Under the pieces are notes generated by a model. The model was not told the DNA's origin. It saw only the letters and a program-made list of their open reading frames with translations, and did not search any database. A stretch of 64,000 bases of DNA from Bifidobacterium vespertilionis (GTDB lineage Bacteria; Actinomycetota; Actinomycetes; Actinomycetales; Bifidobacteriaceae). A program made the position numbers and the translations under genes. The DNA is taken from positions 186,001 to 250,000 of the forward strand of contig NZ_RZNZ01000001.1 in assembly GCF_008698145.1 (NCBI RefSeq). The letters are read 5' to 3'. Positions 54,764 to 63,839 of this stretch are shown here, piece by piece (position 1 is the first letter of the stretch; every line of letters begins with the position of its first letter).

Positions 54764-55558
54764 CTACCGGCGACGGCTCAGCAGCGTGCGGATCCGTTCG
54801 GCAAGCCCGGCGTCACGGGAGGAAGTCAGGCTCGGGAAGATGCGGATCAGACGGCGTTGCTGCCAGCTCAGGGTGCCGCGGATACGCTCGTGGGCCTCCT
54901 CGGCAATCGCCTCCACATCGTCGCGCATGCCGGTCATGCGCCGCTCCCAGCGCGCATCCGTCCGGGCGATGTTCGCATCAATGTCGCGGATCTGCTCCAG
55001 CCTGAGCGCCTTGAGCTCCTCGGCCACGCGGGCAAGACGCGTGTCGAAGCTCGCCAGACCCGCCACGGTGATCGCGGCGTCGACCACAGTGACCGCAAAC
55101 AGCAGGCTGGCCGTCAGATCGAGCGCGATCGGCGGCCATGAGTCCACGATCCCTTCAAGCCATGGCTGGACCACCATCACCACGGCCGTGGCCCCAGCGC
55201 CGAACGCCAGAAAGCCGTTCAGATACACGCGGCCGTTGATGTTGAACGGCTTGCCGGCGTAATCCCACAGCCGCACGTGGAACAGCACCTCGATCGCCCA
55301 CGACGACAGGTATTCCAACGTACACGCGATCACGCCGCAGGACAGGAACAGGGCGATTGGATTGGCCACGTCGCCCAGCATGGTGACGACCAGCAGCGCG
55401 CCGAATCCGTAGATAGGGCACAGAGGGCCGTTGAGCACGCCTCGGTCCTCGAACCGGTGGCGCAGGACCACGCTCAGACCGGTTTCCCACGCCCATCCCA
55501 CGAAGGCATACGCCAGCCAGTAGATGAAGTACCGTTCGATGATCGCCAACGCCACCAA
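54764..55558 (-). CDS. CmpB-family putative ABC transporter permease (type IV)
   Basis: This 264-residue membrane protein has four to five hydrophobic segments in its first 170 residues and the family blocks GVLNGPLCPIYGFGALLVV and WDYAGKPFNINGRVYLNGFL. A charged coiled C-terminal half follows. The family is annotated as a permease but has no proven transport role. The start is uncertain: TTG at 55558 has GGGAGG 9 bases upstream, with GTG three bases later and GTG at 55588 as alternatives. Confidence 0.8.
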   Translation of the reverse strand: MVALAIIERYFIYWLAYAFVGWAWETGLSVVLRHRFEDRGVLNGPLCPIYGFGALLVVTMLGDVANPIALFLSCGVIACTLEYLSSWAIEVLFHVRLWDYAGKPFNINGRVYLNGFLAFGAGATAVVMVVQPWLEGIVDSWPPIALDLTASLLFAVTVVDAAITVAGLASFDTRLARVAEELKALRLEQIRDIDANIARTDARWERRMTGMRDDVEAIAEEAHERIRGTLSWQQRRLIRIFPSLTSSRDAGLAERIRTLLSRRR

Positions 55559-55696
55559 TGGCCTGCGCCTCCCGTCGATTCGCCGCACCGCCGTCGTGCA
55601 TGGTCACACGCCGATGGTCAGCACTATATCCGTTTACGACCGGCCGTTCACCTTCGATGGACACAGGATAGCGAATTGATGCCCGATGTTCGCTCA

Positions 55697-55812
55697 TTTA
55701 CGGGCTGCGCGGGCTGATCTTGCCGATTCACAGCACTATCGGGTCGCAAATCAGGCGAAAAACGGCCCGATGACTCTGCGAATTCGGAATTTCGGCCCGT
55801 GCAGCCCGTATT
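55697..55812. repeat. Long imperfect double stem-loop
   Basis: The outer arms TTTACGGGCTGCGCGGGC and its near-complement (55795-55812) enclose an inner pairing, GCCGATTCACAG...ATCGGG with CCCGAT...CGAATTCGG. It is the same architecture as the element at 1139-1244 though unrelated in sequence. It lies in a gene-free stretch (55589-56010). Confidence 0.55.
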
Positions 55813-55882
55813 TAGAAGAACAGGGAGCGGAAAACAGCCGTCGCTAAGGCGGCGACGGTCCGGAGAAGCCGGACACCGTAGG

Positions 55883-55938
55883 GCGCAGTCGAAGGATCCT
55901 TAACAGGCTATTCTCCGCTGCGCTTCGCTCAGGATGAC
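55883..55938. repeat. AAGGATCC / TCAGGATGAC repeat copy
   Basis: AGTCGAAGGATCCTT, a short centre, then GCTTCGCTCAGGATGAC: the same repeat as at 52.5 kb, in one orientation. A degenerate half-copy follows at about 55961-55977. Confidence 0.7.
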
Positions 55939-56003
55939 ACTGTGCCCGTCCCCTACGGGCGCCGCTCAGGACGACGGTAAAGCCCCAGTGCCGCGTCCGG
56001 GAA

Positions 56004-56035
56004 AACAAAAAGCCTCTCCACGAGGGAGAGGCTTC
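56004..56035 (-). terminator. Rho-independent terminator of the tRNA cluster
   Basis: On the minus strand AAGCCTCTCC...GGAGAGGCTT is followed by TTTTGTTTT. It ends the tRNA-Gly to tRNA-Gly cluster that is transcribed from right to left. Confidence 0.88.
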
Positions 56036-56041
56036 GATGAG

Positions 56042-56114
56042 AGCGGACAACGGGACTCGGACCCGCGGTCTCAACCTTGGCAAGGTTGCGCTTTACCAAC
56101 TAAGCTATGTCCGC
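56042..56114 (-). tRNA. tRNA-Gly (anticodon GCC), copy 1
   Basis: A 73-base cloverleaf with acceptor GCGGACA/TGTCCGC and anticodon loop TTGCCAA in AACCTTGCCAAGGTT. It is the last gene of the cluster and has the same sequence as the copy at 56470-56542. Confidence 0.95.
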
Positions 56115-56145
56115 AAAGATTCCCGCCGTGAGAAGCAGGAATCAG

Positions 56146-56218
56146 TGGGCGATGTAGGAATCGAACCTACGACCCCTTCGGTGTGAACGAAGTGCGCTAG
56201 CCGCTGCGCCAATCGCCC
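56146..56218 (-). tRNA. tRNA-Val (anticodon CAC)
   Basis: Acceptor GGGCGAT/ATCGCCC, anticodon stem CTTCG/CGAAG with loop TTCACAC. It reads GUG codons. Confidence 0.94.
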
Positions 56219-56270
56219 GAATTGCATTCGGAAATATTCAATTATTACTCCGGACCTAACGGCTCGCGAG

Positions 56271-56342
56271 TGGGCGATACAAGATTCGAACTTGTGACCC
56301 CTTCCGTGTCAGGGAAGTGCGCTACCTCTGCGCCAACCGCCC
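56271..56342 (-). tRNA. tRNA-Val (anticodon GAC)
   Basis: Acceptor GGGCGGT/ATCGCCC (one G-U pair), anticodon stem CTTCC/GGAAG with loop CTGACAC. It reads GUC and GUU codons and is the partner of the CAC isoacceptor next to it. Confidence 0.93.
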
Positions 56343-56370
56343 AGGTCCAACGCGCACAGGCGCGTCCGAG

Positions 56371-56441
56371 AGGTGGGTACGAGAGTCGAACTCGTCTATA
56401 CGGCTTTGCAGGCCGCTGCCTAACCGCTTGGCTAACCCACC
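56371..56441 (-). tRNA. tRNA-Cys (anticodon GCA)
   Basis: Acceptor GGTGGGT/ACCCACC, anticodon region GCGGCCTGCAAAGCCGT with GCA in the loop. The 71-base gene has a full T arm. Confidence 0.93.
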
Positions 56442-56469
56442 GTAAGGTCTGTCAACTCATCGGACCTAG

Positions 56470-56542
56470 AGCGGACAACGGGACTCGGACCCGCGGTCTC
56501 AACCTTGGCAAGGTTGCGCTTTACCAACTAAGCTATGTCCGC
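56470..56542 (-). tRNA. tRNA-Gly (anticodon GCC), copy 2
   Basis: Matches the copy at 56042-56114 throughout, and is first in the transcript. The pair brackets the Cys and Val genes, suggesting a local duplication. Confidence 0.95.
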
Positions 56543-56583
56543 ATGTGAACCGCGGAATTCCTTCCGCCGAAGCACGAGTAACC

Positions 56584-56611
56584 ACTATAACGACATCTCT
56601 GTGATTTGCAA
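56584..56611 (-). promoter_or_regulatory. Candidate promoter of the tRNA cluster
   Basis: On the minus strand TTGCAA, 16 bases, TATAGT: a fair -35/-10 pair placed about 40 bases before the first tRNA-Gly. Confidence 0.5.
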
Positions 56612-56733
56612 AATCAGCGTGTCGCGATCGTGTCGCGCCGGCAAACTTGCGGCGAACCGGACGTTTCGATCGCATTTCACGCCTACGGCGGATTGGCATT
56701 TCGGCGCATTATGCGGCGGTTACACTGAGAGGC

Positions 56734-57570
56734 ATGAGTGAAGAGCAAACGACGAAACCCAGCTGTGTGATGGTCAGCGCGTTCGCCGGATGGAACGACG
56801 CCTGCCAGGCCGCCACCAATGTGATCCGGCATCTGATCGACACCTACGACTCCCAGCAGGTAGGCAAGATTTGCTGCGCGGGCTTCTACGACTACCAGAC
56901 CTCCCGCCCCATGCTGTGCACCATGAACGGAAGGCGCAACATCGTCTGGCCGGAAACCTCGCTGTACCGCATCACCATCGACGAGTCGCACAGCATCCTG
57001 GTGGAGATGGGACCGGAACCCAACTACCGCTGGCTGGAATTCTGCCACCGCAGCCTGCGGTTCGCCGAGGATGCGGATGTGAAGGACGTCATCTGCCTGG
57101 GCGCCATGTTCGCCGACTGCCCGCACACCCGTCCGTTGCCCATCGACGTGACCACCGGCGGGTACAACACGGTCTGCACCGGCGAGGACGACTACACCGG
57201 CCCCATCGGCATCCCCACGGTGCTGGACCAGGTGGCGAACGACCATGGCTACAACACCACGTCCATGTGGGTGTCCATCCCGCAGTACCTCAACGGCGAG
57301 GAATGCGCGCAGGCCACGCTGCGTCTGCTGGACAGGCTTTCGGACATGCTGGGCGTGGAGCTCAAGGAGGGCGATCTGCCCAGGAAGGCCGCCCAGTGGA
57401 AGGCCCAGGCAAGCCTGCTGACGCGCTGCAACGACGATCTGGCCGAATACGTGCGCCATCTGGAGATCGAGGTGGACACGCGGGAAAACGCCAAGTTCAC
57501 CGAGGCTTCCGGCAACGACATCGCGCAGGAGGCGGAGGCGTTCCTGCGGGACATGGACGGCGGCCGGTGA
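56734..57570 (+). CDS. PAC2-family protein
   Basis: In this 278-residue protein the PAC2 fold is indicated by VMVSAFAGWNDACQAATNVI, VICLGAMFADCPHTRPLP and MWVSIPQYLNGEECAQATLR. PAC2 proteins are related to proteasome-assembly chaperones, though bacterial members have unknown roles. An upstream in-frame Met was rejected for lack of a binding site; the chosen ATG has only GAGAGG nearby. It ends at a bidirectional terminator shared with uppP. Confidence 0.82.
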   Translation: MSEEQTTKPSCVMVSAFAGWNDACQAATNVIRHLIDTYDSQQVGKICCAGFYDYQTSRPMLCTMNGRRNIVWPETSLYRITIDESHSILVEMGPEPNYRWLEFCHRSLRFAEDADVKDVICLGAMFADCPHTRPLPIDVTTGGYNTVCTGEDDYTGPIGIPTVLDQVANDHGYNTTSMWVSIPQYLNGEECAQATLRLLDRLSDMLGVELKEGDLPRKAAQWKAQASLLTRCNDDLAEYVRHLEIEVDTRENAKFTEASGNDIAQEAEAFLRDMDGGR

Positions 57571-57610
57571 CGGGTTCCCGGAGCGCAGGGATTCCACGGG
57601 CGAATATATG

Positions 57611-57651
57611 AATCGGGGCGTGACCTTCCAATTGGAGGTCACGCCCCGATT
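57611..57651. terminator. Bidirectional terminator between PAC2 and uppP
   Basis: AATCGGGGCGTGACC and its exact complement enclose TTCCAATTGGA, which itself pairs. Convergent genes end on both sides (57570 and 57699). Confidence 0.8.
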
Positions 57652-57698
57652 CGTTTGCAGCGTGTTTTGCGGCGTTTTTCAGCGCGGGACGGGAGACG

Positions 57699-58625
57699 TC
57701 ACGCACCCGCGGCGACGGCGGCCTCCACCGGGGACAGCGCGCCGGTGAGCAGCAGGATCGCCACCACCACGGCCAGGGCGATGCGGTAGATGGCGAACGC
57801 CTTGTAGGAGAAGGTGGACACGAACTTCAGGAAGCCGATGATCACGATGTAGCCCACCACGAACGAGACGATGGTCGCGGCGATCGTCGGGCCCCAGCCC
57901 GGGAACATGCCGGCGCCCACGCACGCTTCGGACAGCGGGTCGGGGTTGGCGGAGCAGGCGCTCACGTCCTTGACGGCGGAGACCGATTCAAGCAGGCCGG
58001 CGCCCAGCACGGCCGGGATGGCCATGAGGAAGGCGACGCGCACGGCAGCCTCGCGGGTGTAGCCCATCGCGCGGCCGAAGGTGATGGTGCCGCCGGAGCG
58101 GGAGACGCCGGGGATCAGGGCGAGCATCTGGCCGATGCCAAAGATGATCGCGTCCTTGGCGGTCATGCGCTCCATGGTCTTGATCTGCTTGGAACGGGCG
58201 TCGAAGATCCACAGGAGCACGCCGAACAGGGCGAGCACGGTCACGGTGATCCACAGGTTGCGCAGCGTGGTCTCGATCGCGTTCTTGAAGAGCACGCCGG
58301 CGATGACGATCGGCAACGTGCCGATGATGATGTACCAGCCCATCTGCGTATCGCGGTTGTGCGCGCCCAGACGGGACTTCCAGTCCTTGCCCTCCTTGCC
58401 GAACAGGGATCCGAACCAGGCACCCAGAATGCGGGCGATGTCGCGGCGGAAGTACAGCAGCACCGCCAGCTCGGTGCCGATCTGGATGATCGCCGTGAAC
58501 GCGGCACCAGGGTCGGAGCCCAGCATGAGGTCGCCGATGATGCGGATGTGGGCGCTCGAGGAGACCGGCAGGTATTCGGTCAACGCCTGAACGAGGCCCA
58601 GGAATATAGCTTGGAAGAAATTCAT
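57699..58625 (-). CDS. uppP: Undecaprenyl-diphosphatase UppP
   Basis: This 308-residue membrane phosphatase recycles undecaprenyl pyrophosphate, the lipid carrier for peptidoglycan and glycans. Both catalytic regions are present: EYLPVSSSAHIRIIGDLM near the N-terminus and LALIPGVSRSGGTITFGR in the second half. Eight membrane segments are visible. The ATG MNFFQAIFLGL has a GAGGGG site upstream; an earlier Met was not used. It confers low-level bacitracin tolerance in known cases. Confidence 0.95.
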   Translation of the reverse strand: MNFFQAIFLGLVQALTEYLPVSSSAHIRIIGDLMLGSDPGAAFTAIIQIGTELAVLLYFRRDIARILGAWFGSLFGKEGKDWKSRLGAHNRDTQMGWYIIIGTLPIVIAGVLFKNAIETTLRNLWITVTVLALFGVLLWIFDARSKQIKTMERMTAKDAIIFGIGQMLALIPGVSRSGGTITFGRAMGYTREAAVRVAFLMAIPAVLGAGLLESVSAVKDVSACSANPDPLSEACVGAGMFPGWGPTIAATIVSFVVGYIVIIGFLKFVSTFSYKAFAIYRIALAVVVAILLLTGALSPVEAAVAAGA

Positions 58626-58802
58626 AACCCCTCTTCTAGCTCGGTGGTGCTTATCCGCGTATAAGATTAGCGACACGGGGGGCATAATGCGTGAACGGGG
58701 CTGACGTCATCGCGGAACGCACACACTACAATCGCAATCGGCGGCGCGGGCACGCGTCCACGCCGGAATACACCGAAGACAAGGCGTAAGTAAGGAGCAG
58801 CA

Positions 58803-59597
58803 ATGTCCGAATACCGCAAGTCGCGCGCATTCGCGCCAAAGGGATTCTTCGAATGCGAGGGCCGTGGGCTGCAGTGGCTCGGCGAGGCGCAGGCGCAGGG
58901 CGGCCCGCGTGTCGTGGAGGTGTACGACTGGACGGACGACCATCTGGACATCGAGCGCGTGGATCCCGCCTCCCCCACGCCGGCTGCGGCCCACCGCTTC
59001 GGCGCGGCTCTGGCCCGGATGCACGACGCCGGCGCCCCGCACTTCGGATCCGCCCCCGCCGGCTACACCGGCACCTGCTATTTCGGCCCCTTGCAGGACC
59101 CCGTGCCGATGGACACCGGAAACTGGGACGACCCCATCACCTATTACGGCGAGGGACGCTTGATCCCGATGGTGGAGATGGGCATCCACCGCGGGGCCCT
59201 CGACGCCGATGACCTTAGGGTGACGCGCGAGGTGATCGCCGCGATGCCGGAGATCCTGGGCAAGGCCGCCGACGACAAGCCCGCCCGCGTGCACGGCGAC
59301 CTGTGGAGCGGCAATGTGATGTGGACCCATGGCACCGACGGCGAGACCGAGGCCGTGCTGATCGACCCGGCGGCCCACGGCGGCCATCGCGAGGAGGATC
59401 TGGCGATGCTGCACCTGTTCGGCATGTCGTACCTGCGCAACATCATCGACGGCTACCAGACCGTCCATCCGCTGAAGAGGGGCTTCGAGGACCGCTTCAC
59501 CCTGTGGCAGCTCTACCCCATCGCCGGCCATTGCGTCTTCTTCGGTGGCGGATACGTGAGCGAATACCGCTCGATGCTCCGCTCGCTGCTGGGCTGA
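58803..59597 (+). CDS. Fructosamine kinase family protein
   Basis: This 264-residue protein of the aminoglycoside phosphotransferase-like kinase fold has the signature HGDLWSGNVMW and metal-binding LIDPAAHGGHREEDLAML. Family members phosphorylate ketoamines formed by sugar-amine glycation, leading to their removal. AAGGAG lies 5 bases before the ATG. It stands alone, divergent from uppP and followed by a perfect hairpin. Confidence 0.9.
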   Translation: MSEYRKSRAFAPKGFFECEGRGLQWLGEAQAQGGPRVVEVYDWTDDHLDIERVDPASPTPAAAHRFGAALARMHDAGAPHFGSAPAGYTGTCYFGPLQDPVPMDTGNWDDPITYYGEGRLIPMVEMGIHRGALDADDLRVTREVIAAMPEILGKAADDKPARVHGDLWSGNVMWTHGTDGETEAVLIDPAAHGGHREEDLAMLHLFGMSYLRNIIDGYQTVHPLKRGFEDRFTLWQLYPIAGHCVFFGGGYVSEYRSMLRSLLG

Positions 59598-59634
59598 ATA
59601 AAGGCTCAGCTGTTCTGATTTAATATATAACAGT

Positions 59635-59673
59635 GTGGCCGGGTGTTATGCAGATAACATAACACCCGGCCAC
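59635..59673. terminator. Perfect hairpin after the fructosamine kinase
   Basis: GTGGCCGGGTGTTATG and its complement flank a 7-base loop. It separates the kinase gene from the convergent Fic gene and may stop both transcripts; T runs are short. Confidence 0.65.
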
Positions 59674-59718
59674 AGGCCTTCCCGGCGCAATTCGCCAAGG
59701 TCAAGGCGTTCCGGTCCT

Positions 59719-60981
59719 TCAGATCTGCGATGAACCACTCTCCGAACCAAGGATCGCGTCACGCATGGCGTTTGAAAGTGCGTAGCGCACGGGACGCTGT
59801 CCCATGGCATCGATGGTTCCATCCCGGGTAAGTGCATCCAGCGCATGGCTGACCCTGCTTCGCCCCAATCCCAGTGCCTCGCGCAGTCTTGTACGGGTTA
59901 CGCTGTGCGGGGCGATCCCGAACAGCTCCTCCTGGACGAGGAGCGCAACGACATTCGCGGCATCATCATTCCACGAATGCTCCGAACGCAGCAGGTCGAG
60001 TTGCGAGAACGCGCGCAGGAGGGATGCGCGCTTGTCGGACAGGTCATCGACGATGCGTTTCTGGGCCTGAGCGATGAACTTCAGCATCCTGTATACGAAC
60101 AAGCTGGCATCACACCGGTTCATCGGATGTTGTGCCTCCTCGAACGCCCTGTAGTACCGGTCCTTTCCATCCGAGATGACGGGACTGAGGCTTACCGCAG
60201 TGGGCACGCTCAGATGCTGCCGGAGCTGGAGGGCGAACAGGAATCGTCCGGTGCGTCCGTTCCCATCATAGAAGGGGTGGATGTATTCGAACGCGAAATG
60301 GCACAGGGCCGCCCGGATCAACGGCGGAACATCTCGATTGCGGGTGAGTGCCAGCCATTGGGTGAGTGCCACCTTGATCTCCGACTCCGGGGCTATGCCC
60401 GTATGGACACGGCGTCCGGAAGATGGATCGTCGATGTACACGGAGCCGATGCGGAACAAATCACCATCCGGCTTGTCGTCCGCGCTGAGCTCGCCGTCGA
60501 TGATCTTGTCATAGATCACCCGAATGTCCTTAAGGGTTTCCGGCAGGGCATAGTGGGCGGGATCGTCGTCGCTGAGCGCGAGGAACAGTCGGGCGAATTC
60601 GCTGAATCGCGCGTGCCCGTCATACTTCAACGCGACTTCGAGCGCCCGGCTTATTTCCTGCCTAGTGGAGCGCACCCCCTCTATGCTGTTGGTGCTTTCC
60701 AGCTCCTCTCCGATGAGATCATGTAGGTAAGCTCGGCGCGCGATCGTCGGCAATGCGTTCCACAGAACGGTCACCTCGTTCTCCCGTTCCCGTATCGCAT
60801 CGGAGAGCGTGGCGAGCTCCCGGAAATTGACGGCGAAGACCTCATACCCGCGCAGGATGATGCCCGAACGGAATGTGCTCCATCCATTGAGACGCCGCGC
60901 ATATTCCGCGTCGGCGATCTCATCCGGCCTCTCCGTGGAACGGCTCATGTGCACGGTCTGTCTGATGCTTTTGTAGTCCAT
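59719..60981 (-). CDS. Fic-family AMP-transferase (class II, with N-terminal inhibitory helix)
   Basis: In this 420-residue protein the Fic core motif HPFYDGNGRTGR is intact (His235 to Arg243), so it should transfer AMP from ATP to a protein hydroxyl. The N-terminal helix holds the inhibitory T-x-x-x-E-G motif (Thr97-Glu101-Gly102, in TNSIEG), typical of class II enzymes that stay off until released. A C-terminal winged-helix-like segment follows (RTRLREALGLGRSRVSHALD). GAAGGAG is 9 bases before the ATG. No antitoxin is nearby; the target is unknown. Confidence 0.88.
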   Translation of the reverse strand: MDYKSIRQTVHMSRSTERPDEIADAEYARRLNGWSTFRSGIILRGYEVFAVNFRELATLSDAIRERENEVTVLWNALPTIARRAYLHDLIGEELESTNSIEGVRSTRQEISRALEVALKYDGHARFSEFARLFLALSDDDPAHYALPETLKDIRVIYDKIIDGELSADDKPDGDLFRIGSVYIDDPSSGRRVHTGIAPESEIKVALTQWLALTRNRDVPPLIRAALCHFAFEYIHPFYDGNGRTGRFLFALQLRQHLSVPTAVSLSPVISDGKDRYYRAFEEAQHPMNRCDASLFVYRMLKFIAQAQKRIVDDLSDKRASLLRAFSQLDLLRSEHSWNDDAANVVALLVQEELFGIAPHSVTRTRLREALGLGRSRVSHALDALTRDGTIDAMGQRPVRYALSNAMRDAILGSESGSSQI

Positions 60982-61087
60982 CCCTACGCGCTCCTTCGTT
61001 CCTGTATGACCTTTACGACACCTTTTACATGGATTCTATCGGTCGTTTTTGCCGATTCCGACCTTTAGACGGCCTGCATTGCGGTAC

Positions 61088-61120
61088 GTAACGGTCAATA
61101 TGACCAATACCGACCGTTAC
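61088..61120. promoter_or_regulatory. Candidate operator upstream of the Fic gene
   Basis: GTAACGGTC at 61088-61096 is matched by GACCGTTAC at 61112-61120, with GGTC-AATA-TGACC inside. Similar half-sites (CGGTCG, CGACC) occur at 61036-61062. It lies over 100 bases from the start and could bind the Fic C-terminal domain or another regulator. Confidence 0.4.
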
Positions 61121-61179
61121 ACGTCTCATCCCGCCGTCTTCCGTCATTCTTCGTTCATTCTTCCGTTCCCAATATGCGA

Positions 61180-61225
61180 AAAGCAGCCATTCTCCCCTAC
61201 TCGCGCACGGGAGAATGGCTGCTTT
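61180..61225 (-). terminator. Terminator of the hrcA-dnaJ operon
   Basis: AAAGCAGCCATTCTCCC and its exact complement enclose 12 bases; on the minus strand the stem runs on into TTTT. It lies 23 bases after the dnaJ stop. Confidence 0.8.
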
Positions 61226-61247
61226 CAATGTTCTAGAGGCACGTCCG

Positions 61248-62399
61248 TCAGCTCAACGCATCCTTCAGCTTCGAGAAGAACCCGCCCTTCTTCGCACCGC
61301 CGACGCGGGGCTTGCCGCTCTGAGCCACATGGCCGGCGCCGGAGTCGTGCAGCTGCGAGAACTGGCTGATCAGGTCGCGTTCGCGGTCGTTGAGCTTGGT
61401 GGGGATGTGGACGGCGATGTGGGCCACCAGATCGCCGCGCTCCTGGGTGCGCAGCTTGGTGACGCCGAGGCCCTTGAGCGCCACGGTGTCCTCCGGCTGG
61501 CATCCGGCGGGGATGGTGATTTTCTGCGGGCCGTCGAACGTCTCGATCTCCAGCTCGTGGCCCAGCACGGCCCAGCTCATGGGCACCTGGATCCAGCAGT
61601 GCAGATCGTCGCCGTCGCGCGTGTATTGCTTGTCCGCCTTGATGCGCACGTCGATGTAGAGGTCGCCGGCCGCGCCTCCGCCCTCGCCCACCTCGCCCTG
61701 AGAGGCCAGACGCAGACGGGAGTCGTCGCGGATGCCGGCCGGGATCGTCACGCCCACGGAGCGCTTGGTGCGCACGCGGCCGTGGCCCATGCAGCTCGGG
61801 CAGGGCTTCTCGATGATGGTGCCGTGGCCCTCGCAGCGTTCGCACGGCGCGGAGGTGACCATCTGGCCGAGCAGGGTGCGCACCACCTTCTGCGCGAAGC
61901 CGCGACCCTTGCAGTCGGGGCAGGTGACCGGCTGGGAGCCCGCCTGGGCCCCGGAACCGCCGCATTCCTGGCACAGGGAGAAGGTGTTGATGTCCGTGTG
62001 CGCCACGCCGCCGAACACCGCGGTCTTCAGATCGATCGTCACGGAGGCCAGCGCGTCGCGGCCCGGCTGGGTACGCGGGATCGGCCCCTGACCGCCGCCG
62101 GAGAATCCGCCGCCGAAGAACTGGCCGAAGATGTCGCCCATGTCCCCCATGTTGAACGCGCCGCCGCCAAATCCAGCCGACGCCTGGGGGTCGTTGGGAT
62201 CCACGCCCTGATCGTACATCTGGCGCTTGTTCTTGTCCGAGAGCACCTCGTAGGCGGCGTTGACCTCCTTGAACTTGTCCTCGAACTCGGGGCCGGCGAT
62301 GTCCGGATGATACTTGCGGCTCATCCTGCGATAGGCCTTCTTGATCTCCTCGTCGCTGGCCGTGCGCTCGACGCCCAACACCTCGTAATAATCTGCCAC
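61248..62399 (-). CDS. dnaJ: Chaperone protein DnaJ
   Basis: This 383-residue class I J-protein has a J domain with HPD ([15 protein letters not shown]), a Gly/Phe-rich linker, four CxxCxGxG zinc modules ([32 protein letters not shown]) and two substrate-binding domains. It stimulates DnaK and delivers unfolded clients. The GTG start was chosen because AAGGAAA lies 7 bases upstream and the family begins [10 protein letters not shown]; an ATG 12 codons earlier is possible. It follows hrcA by 53 bases and shares its CIRCE control. Confidence 0.94.
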   Translation of the reverse strand: MADYYEVLGVERTASDEEIKKAYRRMSRKYHPDIAGPEFEDKFKEVNAAYEVLSDKNKRQMYDQGVDPNDPQASAGFGGGAFNMGDMGDIFGQFFGGGFSGGGQGPIPRTQPGRDALASVTIDLKTAVFGGVAHTDINTFSLCQECGGSGAQAGSQPVTCPDCKGRGFAQKVVRTLLGQMVTSAPCERCEGHGTIIEKPCPSCMGHGRVRTKRSVGVTIPAGIRDDSRLRLASQGEVGEGGGAAGDLYIDVRIKADKQYTRDGDDLHCWIQVPMSWAVLGHELEIETFDGPQKITIPAGCQPEDTVALKGLGVTKLRTQERGDLVAHIAVHIPTKLNDRERDLISQFSQLHDSGAGHVAQSGKPRVGGAKKGGFFSKLKDALS

Positions 62400-62452
62400 G
62401 GTTTCTTTCCTTGTGTCTGTTGAATTCGCTGACATTGTGCCACGGGAGCAGG

Positions 62453-63550
62453 TCAGACCTGCTCGCCGCTCTCCTCACGGCTCATGAAGCCGGTGAGATA
62501 ACGCGCCACGGCCCGCACGGCGGCCATCGTGGCGGCGTAGTCCATGTGCGTGGGGCCGATGGACCCCACAAAGGCCACGGGTTCGGCGGCCGCGGCGGAC
62601 TCGTCCCCGTCCGTCGCCTTGGACGGCGAGCTGGACCGACCGTAGCCGCTGGTGACCACGGAGGCGTGCATGAGGCCCGGCGTATGGGTCTCCGATCCGA
62701 TGGCCACGCTCACGCCGCCGGCCTTCGAGGACACCTCGCTCAGGGAACTCATGAGCTTCATGAGCACCACCTGCTCCTCCAGCGCGTCGAACAGCGGGGC
62801 AAGATCCGCCACGTTCGCCACGGAGGACCGGGTGAGCGTGGAGGCGCCGGCCATGTACAGGTTGCTCGACTGCTCCTGGGAGGCCATGTCCCCGAACACC
62901 TCCGCAAGGGACGCGCCAAGCGACTGCATGCCGGTGAAGGCCGGGGATGCGCTGATGCGCCCCACGCATTCGGCGGCCTGCAGCAGGGACATGCCCTGGC
63001 ACTGCTCATTGACGGCATCGGACAGTTTCGCCACACCGTCGGCGTCCGGGCAGTCCGCGAGGTTCAGCGTGCGCTGGGCCACCCGACCGGTGTCCGTGAT
63101 GACCACCACCAGCAGCACGCCGGGCGTGAGAGGGACGATCTCCAACCGGCGCAGCGCGGACCTGGCCAGGGACGGCGAGGCGACCACGGCCACCTGCCCG
63201 GTGATGCGCGACAGCAGACGGGCGGCGCGCTGCAGCGTGTCCTCGAGGCTGACGGACCCGGACAGGAAGGTGTCGATGCCTCGCCGCTGGGCGGCGGACA
63301 GCGGCACCACCGTGGCCAGCTTGTCCACGAAATACCGGTACCCCTTTTCGGTGGGGATGCGTCCGGCCGATGTGTGCGGCTGGACGAGGTAGCCCTCGTC
63401 CTCCAGGGCGGCCATGTCGTTGCGCACGGTCGCCGAACTGACGCCCAGCGCGTGGTCGCGGGTGATCGACGAGGAGCCGACCGGCTCCTGCGAGCGGATG
63501 TAGTCCTCGACCACGGCGCGCAGCACCAGCATGCGGCGGTTGTTCGTCAT
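62453..63550 (-). CDS. hrcA: Heat-shock repressor HrcA
   Basis: This 365-residue repressor binds CIRCE operators and blocks chaperone genes until stress. An N-terminal winged helix ([40 protein letters not shown]) is followed by the GAF-like HrcA domain. AAGGAGG is 5 bases before the ATG; an upstream in-frame Met was not used. It is the first gene of the hrcA-dnaJ unit and represses itself through the CIRCE at 63615. Confidence 0.94.
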   Translation of the reverse strand: MTNNRRMLVLRAVVEDYIRSQEPVGSSSITRDHALGVSSATVRNDMAALEDEGYLVQPHTSAGRIPTEKGYRYFVDKLATVVPLSAAQRRGIDTFLSGSVSLEDTLQRAARLLSRITGQVAVVASPSLARSALRRLEIVPLTPGVLLVVVITDTGRVAQRTLNLADCPDADGVAKLSDAVNEQCQGMSLLQAAECVGRISASPAFTGMQSLGASLAEVFGDMASQEQSSNLYMAGASTLTRSSVANVADLAPLFDALEEQVVLMKLMSSLSEVSSKAGGVSVAIGSETHTPGLMHASVVTSGYGRSSSPSKATDGDESAAAAEPVAFVGSIGPTHMDYAATMAAVRAVARYLTGFMSREESGEQV

Positions 63551-63614
63551 GCGCGCCTCCTTATGTGCGGTTGCGAATGAATTGTTGGTGAATTTCCAAC
63601 CTTCACCCATTGTA

Positions 63615-63641
63615 TTAGCACTCGGACATTTCGAGTGCTAA
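63615..63641 (-). promoter_or_regulatory. Perfect CIRCE operator with overlapping hrcA promoter
   Basis: TTAGCACTC, nine bases, GAGTGCTAA: an exact match to the CIRCE consensus. On the minus strand TTAGCA and TAATAC at a 17-18-base spacing could be the -35 and -10 boxes, so HrcA would sit on the promoter itself. The site is about 65 bases before the hrcA start. Confidence 0.92.
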
Positions 63642-63839
63642 ACCATTGCGGCGCGTTCGTTATGGGCTTACCGGGGCATGTCCGATTGTGAACGCTAACG
63701 GAACAAAAGGTCACAAAACACTCCAAAAATGCGCGTGAAAGTCGTTGTCGGCGTTTAGCATGAAAGGGCAATGTGAAGGCAAACCGTGGCACGGCGCAAG
63801 TCGAGCCATGGGGCCCGAATTATTGGAAGGAAATTGAAT

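Noticed and set aside
56222..56548. Open frame across the tRNA cluster on the plus strand
   Set aside because: It is the antisense of four tRNA genes and has no family match.
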